From the NCBI GenBank assembly GCA_945902745.1, contig CAMDNE010000003.1:225669-289668 (forward strand): DNA of 64,000 nt. The letters run 5' to 3'. Below the pieces are notes generated by a model. The model was not told the DNA's origin, did no database searches, and saw only the letters and a list, made by a program, of their open reading frames with translations. The stretch comes from Chitinophaga pinensis (lineage in GTDB: Bacteria > Bacteroidota > Bacteroidia > Flavobacteriales_D > Crocinitomicaceae). Position numbers and translations under genes: made by a program. Below, one piece after another: positions 57,190 through 64,000 of the stretch (position 1 is the first letter of the stretch; every line of letters starts with the position of its first letter).

Positions 57190-58824
57190 TTACTCTTTGA
57201 TAATTAATTTTCTAAGGTCATTTTCTCCAATTCGGATAAAATATATTCCGTTTGATAAGTCAGAAATATTCAACTCATTCATTCCGATTCCAGCAATTCC
57301 AGTGTGAACTAATTGTCCTTCAATTGTCATGATTGTGAATCCGAATGTTTTTCCAGATCCGTTGTTGATGAACAATTTATCGCTAGCAGGATTTGGATAA
57401 GTTGTAACCAACGTTTCCACTTTCTCATTGATACCAAGTTGCAAATTGTTTTCTGCAGTAATTCCGTTCATTAAAACAGAAAAATCTGCTCCAATAACAA
57501 CTTGATTACCAACTAAGCTTATGGCATGCTCATTTAATTGTGGAATATAAGGAACATCTAAACGAACAGTATAGGTTCCAGTTTCTACATTTTGAAATTG
57601 ATAATTACCATTGACATCAGAATAGGTAAATGCAATCGCAACATTCGAAGCATTGAATAACTTAACCAAAGCACCAACTAACGGCTCGGTCATGACTTTC
57701 AAATAGGTTGTATCGATGACAATGTTCCCCGAAATAATGCCACTTCCACTCATTACGTTCAATGTATTCGAGTTGATATTTCCACTGTTCAAGAAACATG
57801 GTAAACCAATTACATCTGCTGTTGTCCATGTGTCGCCATTTGTGTAATATAACGGCGCAACTCCAGGGAACAATATAGGATCTGGCGTGAAGCGAACATG
57901 ATACATTCCAGTTTGTAAACTATCCGCCAAGTATGTTCCGTTAGAAACAATAATGGTTTGAACAGGCAAAACCAATAATGTATCTTCCATCACATAATTG
58001 AATACTTCCAAAATCCCTTCAGCTGGTGAACCATTTACTGTTAAATTACCATTGATATCGTTATAGGATTGTTGTTCATCCAAAAAGATAGCAGAATCAA
58101 ATATATCATCTGAAATATCAGAAATGACTAATTTAATATGGTAAGTAGATCCAACTTGAGCGAAAAACTTTGCTTCAAAGGGTGTTGTATAGCCATCGTA
58201 CACAAAAAATGCCGCTGCCGGACCAGTTGAATTATCAATGAAATATTGTGGATTCATGAATTGATTGACAGAATTGATTTCAACTGCAGTTGACGTTCCC
58301 GGTAAAAATGCAATATTTGAGCTTGGACCAGCATTTTCAGAAACTAAAAATAAAAAGCGATCAGTGAAAGAAGACATTGAATATTCAGGATATTCTTCAG
58401 ATGCTAATAAATATGAAAAACGAACTGTATCCGTTATTGTTGGTGTAAAATCAAATTCGACGCGACAAGCATCAAAAGAAGGAGATGTATTTCCATTTGC
58501 AAGTCCGTAATTATAAATATCATTATCTCCCGGCATTCCAAGACCAAAAGAATTAAAATAGGAAACATTACCGCCAGAATTTGCAACAATTCCTGTTGAA
58601 ATTACTAATCCACTATTTAAACCAATTATGCCACCGTTTTCAAATCGACCAATAGACATTGGATTAGAAAATGATTGAACATTCGAAACACCGTCGCACT
58701 GAACGCCAAAAATATTGGCAATCATCATGTCTAAAGAGTTAATTGTTGAATATTGGATTGGTGTTTGAGCTTGTGAAAAACTCGCAATAAACAAGCTAAG
58801 TGATAAGAATAATTTTGCTTTCAT
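57190..58824 (-). CDS. Choice-of-anchor L domain protein with T9SS type A C-terminal sorting signal
   Basis: FENGGIIGLNSGLVISTGIVANSGG, VRFSYLLASEEYPEY, C-terminal TTYPNPASDKLFINNGSGKTFGFTIMTIEGQLVHTG...GIYFIRIGENDLRKLIIKE. Confidence 0.92.
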   Translation of the reverse strand: MKAKLFLSLSLFIASFSQAQTPIQYSTINSLDMMIANIFGVQCDGVSNVQSFSNPMSIGRFENGGIIGLNSGLVISTGIVANSGGNVSYFNSFGLGMPGDNDIYNYGLANGNTSPSFDACRVEFDFTPTITDTVRFSYLLASEEYPEYSMSSFTDRFLFLVSENAGPSSNIAFLPGTSTAVEINSVNQFMNPQYFIDNSTGPAAAFFVYDGYTTPFEAKFFAQVGSTYHIKLVISDISDDIFDSAIFLDEQQSYNDINGNLTVNGSPAEGILEVFNYVMEDTLLVLPVQTIIVSNGTYLADSLQTGMYHVRFTPDPILFPGVAPLYYTNGDTWTTADVIGLPCFLNSGNINSNTLNVMSGSGIISGNIVIDTTYLKVMTEPLVGALVKLFNASNVAIAFTYSDVNGNYQFQNVETGTYTVRLDVPYIPQLNEHAISLVGNQVVIGADFSVLMNGITAENNLQLGINEKVETLVTTYPNPASDKLFINNGSGKTFGFTIMTIEGQLVHTGIAGIGMNELNISDLSNGIYFIRIGENDLRKLIIKE

Positions 58825-59180
58825 AGTAGGATTTGATTTGTTATGTTGTTAGACTCTCAAAAAAAGGAATCAGTTGCATTGAAAACAACTTTGTGATAAA
58901 AAAAATGAAATAAGCATCTGTAAGTTAAGTAAACACTGTAGTTCTACGCAATATTGCGAAGTTGCAATGTTTAGTTTAAACAAAACACATTAGAATTCTT
59001 TTTAAAAGAAAATAAATTTAATTTCGAAATTATTTCTCCTAATAAAAACCTATATTAAACCTTGATTAAAATTAGCTTGTTCGATACGTTACGAACTCAA
59101 AGCAAAGCCGATTCTATTCGCCAACTTACGTTTTCTTATTCAATAATTATGATTCTATGTACTTTGGGAATTTAAAAATT

Positions 59181-59915
59181 CTAAAAGAAAAACTGATTGA
59201 TAATTGTCACCAACCCGATTCCGAAAATCACAAAAAGTACAATGTTTTTAAAAAGTTTCTCAGAAACATGTTCTAAAACTCTTTTTCCAATATACGTTCC
59301 AATAACACTAATAAACAATAAAATAAGCACATACTTCATGTCGTGCCAATGCACAAAACCATTGGACACGTATACCACTCCTCTGCTCAAATCTACTCCA
59401 AAATCAATCAGAGCGGAAGTGGCGATAAATGCTCCTTTTTTCAGATCAAAAGCAGCGAGCGTCATTCCTCTAATCGCACCTCCAGTACCTAATAAACCTG
59501 CCATGAACCCAGAAACGGTTCCACCAATTATTGAATTGACATTTGTTGGTTGAATTGAAAAATTTCGCAACAATAAAAACAACAAACTAAAAATTATTAA
59601 GAAAAAGGCTAAAGCAGTTTCTAGGATTTCAGATGAAATAAATTTACTTAAAAATGCACCGAGCCCAACAAATAGCACTGCTGGAATCCCCAAATACAGC
59701 ACAATTTTCCAATTGACTCCTTGTCTGAAAAAATAGATTTTTGAAATATTGCTAAAAATATGAAACAGGGCCGTAATACCTAAAACAGAATGAAAATCAA
59801 AGAAATAGGTGGCAATTGGGACAAAAAAAACTGAAGAGCCAAAACCACTAATGGTTCCAGCAACTTCAGCAATAAGTGCTAATAAGGCAAATAATAGAAT
59901 TGCATCAATTGACAT
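59181..59915 (-). CDS. TauE/SafE-family sulfite exporter-like permease
   Basis: EVAGTISGFGSSVFFVPIATYFFDFHSVLGITALFHIFSN; GTVSGFMAGLLGTGGAIRGM. Confidence 0.88.
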   Translation of the reverse strand: MSIDAILLFALLALIAEVAGTISGFGSSVFFVPIATYFFDFHSVLGITALFHIFSNISKIYFFRQGVNWKIVLYLGIPAVLFVGLGAFLSKFISSEILETALAFFLIIFSLLFLLLRNFSIQPTNVNSIIGGTVSGFMAGLLGTGGAIRGMTLAAFDLKKGAFIATSALIDFGVDLSRGVVYVSNGFVHWHDMKYVLILLFISVIGTYIGKRVLEHVSEKLFKNIVLFVIFGIGLVTIINQFFF

Positions 59916-59955
59916 AATTCTTAAAGTTAGTAAATAAGCTTTTAAACTACTTAAA

Positions 59956-62403
59956 TTAGTTCACTTCAATAGCGTTCAATACTTTTTCTTTTGTCAATGC
60001 CAAGTCTAATACTTCCTTCATTTGTGTCACAAAATGGAATGTCAATCCTTTCAAGTAATCTTGTTTGATTTCTTCAATGTCTTTTCTATTCTTCTCACAC
60101 AATATTATTTCCTTAATTCCTGCGCGTTTTGCAGCAAGAATTTTCTCTTTGATTCCTCCAACTGGCAATACTTCACCACGCAATGTAATCTCACCTGTCA
60201 TCGCAAGATTTTTCTTCACGCGTTTCTGTGTATACAAAGAAGCTAATGACGTTAACATGGTAATTCCAGCGCTAGGTCCATCTTTTGGCGTTGCACCTTC
60301 TGGAACGTGCACATGAACGTTGTGTTTATCGAATACTTCTTGGTCCAAATTCAACCAACTGCTATGGGCTTTCAAGAATTCAAGCGCAATTACAGCTGAT
60401 TCTTTCATTACATCTCCCAAATTTCCAGTCAAGGTTAATTTCCCTTTTCCTTTCGTAATAGACGATTCAATGAATAGAATATCTCCTCCAACACTTGTCC
60501 AAGCTAAACCAGTTACAACTCCAGCAATTTCATTGCTTTCATATTTCGTTCTTCCTCTACCCGCTCCTAAAACAGTAAACAAATCCTCTACGCTAATTTT
60601 TGCAGTGAATTCTTCTTCCATCGCAATTTGACGGGCACGGTTACGAACTAATTTTGCAACCATTTTATTCATTCCACGCACACCAGATTCATTGGTATAT
60701 TCTTCTACTAACTTCTCCATTACTTTGTTATCAATCGTAATGTCTTTTTTACTGATTCCGTGATCTTCAATTTGCTTCGGTAATAAATGTCGTTTTGCTA
60801 TTTCAATCTTTTCTTCAATGGTATAACCGTTTACTTCGATAATTTCCATTCTATCGCGCAAAGGTCCTTGAACTTCTCCCAAATTATTAGCCGTTGCAAT
60901 AAACATCACTTTTGAAAGGTCAAATTCAGTTTCAATATAATTATCGTAAAACGAATTATTTTGCTCAGGATCTAACACTTCCAATAATGCAGAAGACGGA
61001 TCTCCGTGATTACTTCTTCCTAATTTATCGATTTCATCCAAGACAAAAACTGGATTCGAACTTTCTGCTTTTTTGATGTTTTGCATGATACGCCCTGGCA
61101 TTGCACCAATATACGTTTTACGGTGTCCACGAATTTCAGATTCATCGTGTAAACCACCTAAAGACATGCGAATATATTTTCGTCCAAGTGCTTCAGCAAT
61201 TGATTTTCCCAACGAAGTTTTTCCAACTCCGGGAGGGCCATAAAAACATAAAATTGGTGATTTCATGTTTCCTTTTAATTTCAAAACAGCTAAATATTCT
61301 AAAATACGCTCTTTTACTTTTTCTAATCCGTAATGATCACGTTCCAAAATTTTCTTAGCGCGTTTCAAATCAAGGTTATCTTTCGAAAATTCTCCCCACG
61401 GTAAATCAAGCATTAAATCCAAGTAATTCGATTGTACATTGTACTCTGCTCCTTGCGGATTCATACGCTGTAATTTATCTAATTCCTTGTAAAATATTTT
61501 TGATACACGTTCATCCCATTTTTTCAATTCAGCTCTTGAACTGTAATCGCGCACATCAGATTCCTGCGGATTATCTCCTAATTCATCTTGAATTGTGCGC
61601 ATTTGTTGGTGAAGGAAATATTCGCGTTGCTGACGATCCATGTCTTTACGAACTTTGGATTGAATTTCATTGCGCATTTCCAACATCTGAATTTCTAATG
61701 TCAAATGTTCCATCACCATCATCACCCGCTTTTTCATATCCAATTCTTCCAACATTTCCTGTTTTTTGGCAACGTCGGCATTCATATTGGATGAAATGAA
61801 ATTCACGAGAAATGTTGGACTATCAATATTTCCAATAGCAAATGAAGCTTCAGATGGAATATTTGGACTGTCTTTTATAATTTGTAAAGCAAGATCTTTA
61901 ATTGTTTTGAACATAATGTCCATTTCCTTATTTTTCTTGTCAAATGTTTTTTCTTTCAACATCTTAACATTTGCCCGCATATACGGCTCAGTTTGATTTG
62001 GCTGTACAATTTCAAATCGACGCTTTCCTTGAATTATAACTGTTGAGCTTCCATCAGGCATTTTCAACAATCGAATAATTTGAGCAACAGTTCCAACAGT
62101 GTGTAAATCAGAAAATTCAGGTGATTCCTCTTCTTGATTCTTTTGTGAAACAACGCCAATTATTTTCTTTCCTTTATTGGCGTCTTGAATAAGTTTAATT
62201 GATTTATCCCGTCCAACCGTAATCGGAATAACAACTCCTGGAAATAAAACATTGTTACGTAAAGGTAAAATAGCAAGATCTTCAGGAAATTTTTCCTTGT
62301 TCATGTTTTCTTCTTCTTCCGCTGTAATTAGTGGAATAAATTCAGCATCAGCTTCAATTGCTTGTGTTAAATTTAATATATCGTTGTCAAAAATATCGTT
62401 CAT
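59956..62403 (-). CDS. lon: ATP-dependent protease La
   Basis: LonN (LPLRNNVLFPGVVIPITVGR), Walker A FYGPPGVGKTSLGKSIA, proteolytic PKDGPSAGITM with catalytic Ser, downstream GGIKEKILAAKRAG. Confidence 0.98.
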   Translation of the reverse strand: MNDIFDNDILNLTQAIEADAEFIPLITAEEEENMNKEKFPEDLAILPLRNNVLFPGVVIPITVGRDKSIKLIQDANKGKKIIGVVSQKNQEEESPEFSDLHTVGTVAQIIRLLKMPDGSSTVIIQGKRRFEIVQPNQTEPYMRANVKMLKEKTFDKKNKEMDIMFKTIKDLALQIIKDSPNIPSEASFAIGNIDSPTFLVNFISSNMNADVAKKQEMLEELDMKKRVMMVMEHLTLEIQMLEMRNEIQSKVRKDMDRQQREYFLHQQMRTIQDELGDNPQESDVRDYSSRAELKKWDERVSKIFYKELDKLQRMNPQGAEYNVQSNYLDLMLDLPWGEFSKDNLDLKRAKKILERDHYGLEKVKERILEYLAVLKLKGNMKSPILCFYGPPGVGKTSLGKSIAEALGRKYIRMSLGGLHDESEIRGHRKTYIGAMPGRIMQNIKKAESSNPVFVLDEIDKLGRSNHGDPSSALLEVLDPEQNNSFYDNYIETEFDLSKVMFIATANNLGEVQGPLRDRMEIIEVNGYTIEEKIEIAKRHLLPKQIEDHGISKKDITIDNKVMEKLVEEYTNESGVRGMNKMVAKLVRNRARQIAMEEEFTAKISVEDLFTVLGAGRGRTKYESNEIAGVVTGLAWTSVGGDILFIESSITKGKGKLTLTGNLGDVMKESAVIALEFLKAHSSWLNLDQEVFDKHNVHVHVPEGATPKDGPSAGITMLTSLASLYTQKRVKKNLAMTGEITLRGEVLPVGGIKEKILAAKRAGIKEIILCEKNRKDIEEIKQDYLKGLTFHFVTQMKEVLDLALTKEKVLNAIEVN

Positions 62404-62573
62404 GCTTCTTGAAATTCGTAATTTTTTAGTTGGGATTTGAAATTGATTTAAAATCCCATTTTGTAAGTCAAACTGTCAGTATAATTAGGTGTACTTTTCG
62501 TTAAACCTTGATTTTATAGGACACAGCTAATGAGTCAAATGATATGCCACTGGAAATTAACTGAAATTTTGTC

Positions 62574-63710
62574 TTATTTATCCTCAGAAATGTGACGTAA
62601 AATAGCAATTTCACTCTGCGATAATTGCAAACCTCTGCGGTGCATCATATTATTCGCATATTCGATTGCTTTTTCGAACCTAAATGGAACGATTTCATCT
62701 GCTCCACCCCAACTAAAAGAAGGAATGAATTTGGCTGGAAATCCCGCTCCATAAATATTAGAAGAGACGCCTACAACTGTTGCGGTGTTGAACATTGTAT
62801 TGATTCCACATTTAGAATGATCGCCCATACAAACGCCCATGAATTGTGTTTCTGTTTGTATTTCTCCTTTTTCTTCATAGGAATAGGTTGAAATGTTTCC
62901 GTAATTGTTTTTCAAATTAGACGTATTCGTATCAGCTCCTAAATTGCACCATTCACCAATCAAAGCATTCCCAAGAAAACCGTCATGACCCTTGTTGGAA
63001 TACGCTTGAAAAACGACATTATTTACTTCACCACCCACTTTACAATGTGGTCCAAGAGTTGTTGGTCCGTATACTTTCGCACCTAATTTCAAAGCACTGT
63101 GTTCACACATTGCTAAAGGTCCACGGATAATCGATCCTTCCATTATTTCAGCACCCTTTCCAATATAAATTGGACCTGAATGTGTATTTAAAATTGCTGC
63201 TTCAATTGTTGCTCCTTCTTCAATGAAAATCATTGATTCGTCGCCAATTACTGTATTTGTTTTTGAGATTTTCTCAGATGTTCTGCCTGCCGTGATTAGT
63301 TCGAAATCTGAAGATATTGCATCCCCATTTTTTTGAAAAATATGCCATCTTTGAGAAATAACAACAGGAATCTCGCCAACATATTCGACTTTCACAGATG
63401 CATTTCCTTTTTTAGCGAGCCAAATTTTACCCATCCATAACGCTTCATTTTCTCCAAGATTAACAATAGCAACTGCTACTTCAACATTTGGAATCAATTC
63501 AGCATTAACAATCAAATCTGCGTTTTCAGTAGTAGGAAACCTTTCAGCTAAATAGGATTCTGTTTGATAATAAATCTCAGCTTCGGGTAGAATTACCTTC
63601 CATCGTTCATCATTTGTAAAAATTCCAATGCGTAAATTTCCTATAGGTCGTGTTAATGACAAAGGTGCGAAACGCAAATGTAAACCGTTATCGTGCAAAC
63701 TTATTTTCAT
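62574..63710 (-). CDS. GlmU-like putative sugar nucleotidyltransferase with left-handed beta-helix
   Basis: FAPLSLTRPIGNLRIGIFTNDERW start; hexapeptide-type repeats (PIYIGKGAEIMEGSIIRGPLAMCEHSALKLGAKVYGPTTLGPHCKVGGEVNNVVF). Confidence 0.85.
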   Translation of the reverse strand: MKISLHDNGLHLRFAPLSLTRPIGNLRIGIFTNDERWKVILPEAEIYYQTESYLAERFPTTENADLIVNAELIPNVEVAVAIVNLGENEALWMGKIWLAKKGNASVKVEYVGEIPVVISQRWHIFQKNGDAISSDFELITAGRTSEKISKTNTVIGDESMIFIEEGATIEAAILNTHSGPIYIGKGAEIMEGSIIRGPLAMCEHSALKLGAKVYGPTTLGPHCKVGGEVNNVVFQAYSNKGHDGFLGNALIGEWCNLGADTNTSNLKNNYGNISTYSYEEKGEIQTETQFMGVCMGDHSKCGINTMFNTATVVGVSSNIYGAGFPAKFIPSFSWGGADEIVPFRFEKAIEYANNMMHRRGLQLSQSEIAILRHISEDK

Positions 63711-63730
63711 ATCAAAAACTTAAATCGTTC

Positions 63731-64000
63731 TTATTTTGAAGCTGTTAAATCAAATCCGTTCTTTGCAATTTCATCATTTAAATTCCCGGATTTTTTACTA
63801 AAAAGATATAACATTAGAAATGTCAATGTTCCATTAATGATCAAAATCTCGTTACCAAATTTATATTCACCAAAAAGTTGCGGTGAAAAATGATCAAGGA
63901 CATAGCACATCAAAGGAGCAAGAATACAAACAATTGGAACAATTGGAATTTTTGCATTTACGATAGAACGTTTGGTAAGAATACCAAATGAGAACAATCC
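63731..64000 (-). CDS. C-terminal part of a sodium:solute symporter-like membrane protein, 5' end beyond the window
   Basis: TM-rich tail ending '...LFGEYKFGNEILIINGTLTFLMLYLFSKKSG'; frame continues to the window edge. Confidence 0.6.
   Translation of the reverse strand, partial: GLFSFGILTKRSIVNAKIPIVPIVCILAPLMCYVLDHFSPQLFGEYKFGNEILIINGTLTFLMLYLFSKKSGNLNDEIAKNGFDLTASK

Noticed and set aside
60022-62440. Plus-strand ORFs antisense to lon (60022, 60065, 60320, 61101, 61500, 61766, 62252)
   Set aside because: Shadow ORFs of a highly conserved Lon coding sequence.

Overview
AT-rich 64-kb window from a Bacteroidota genome, probably Flavobacteriales-like (inferred from T9SS/gliding-type C-terminal domains, TAnnTTTG-type -7 boxes and flexirubin genes). 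Left to right: (1) a tightly packed, probably TetR-autoregulated ten-gene minus-strand operon encoding an RND tripartite efflux pump plus accessory redox/lipoprotein genes (1-8652); (2) a 1405-aa surface/adhesin-like protein with eight 66-aa (198-bp) tandem repeats (8941-13158); (3) a ~34.5-kb flexirubin-type (aryl polyene + dialkylresorcinol) biosynthetic cluster at about 13.3-47.9 kb, with DarA/DarB-like enzymes, an ammonia-lyase of the Flavobacterium TAL type, three ACPs, four Cys-containing ketosynthases, two CLF-like partners plus one truncated one, dehydratases, thioesterase, ketoreductase, an MMPL-acyltransferase-methyltransferase fusion, two phytoene-desaturase-like oxidoreductases, a halogenase-like flavoprotein, an AMP ligase, several candidate acyltransferases and a PPTase; (4) tRNA-Lys(TTT) with a terminator; (5) mostly housekeeping or envelope genes (aroK, OmpA/PD40, a BNR-repeat protein, TauE, lon, a GlmU-like protein) with a cluster of nested palindromic/MITE-like repeats at 55.5-57.0 kb that flanks a small orphan gene. 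Flexirubin clusters are already described, so the cluster class is not new. The less ordinary signals are the repeated ACP-KS-CLF cassette with a truncated third CLF-like partner, the excess of candidate acyl-transfer enzymes, the nested repeat elements, and the higher-order repeat structure of the adhesin gene. All calls come from reading the sequence and translations; no database search was run.
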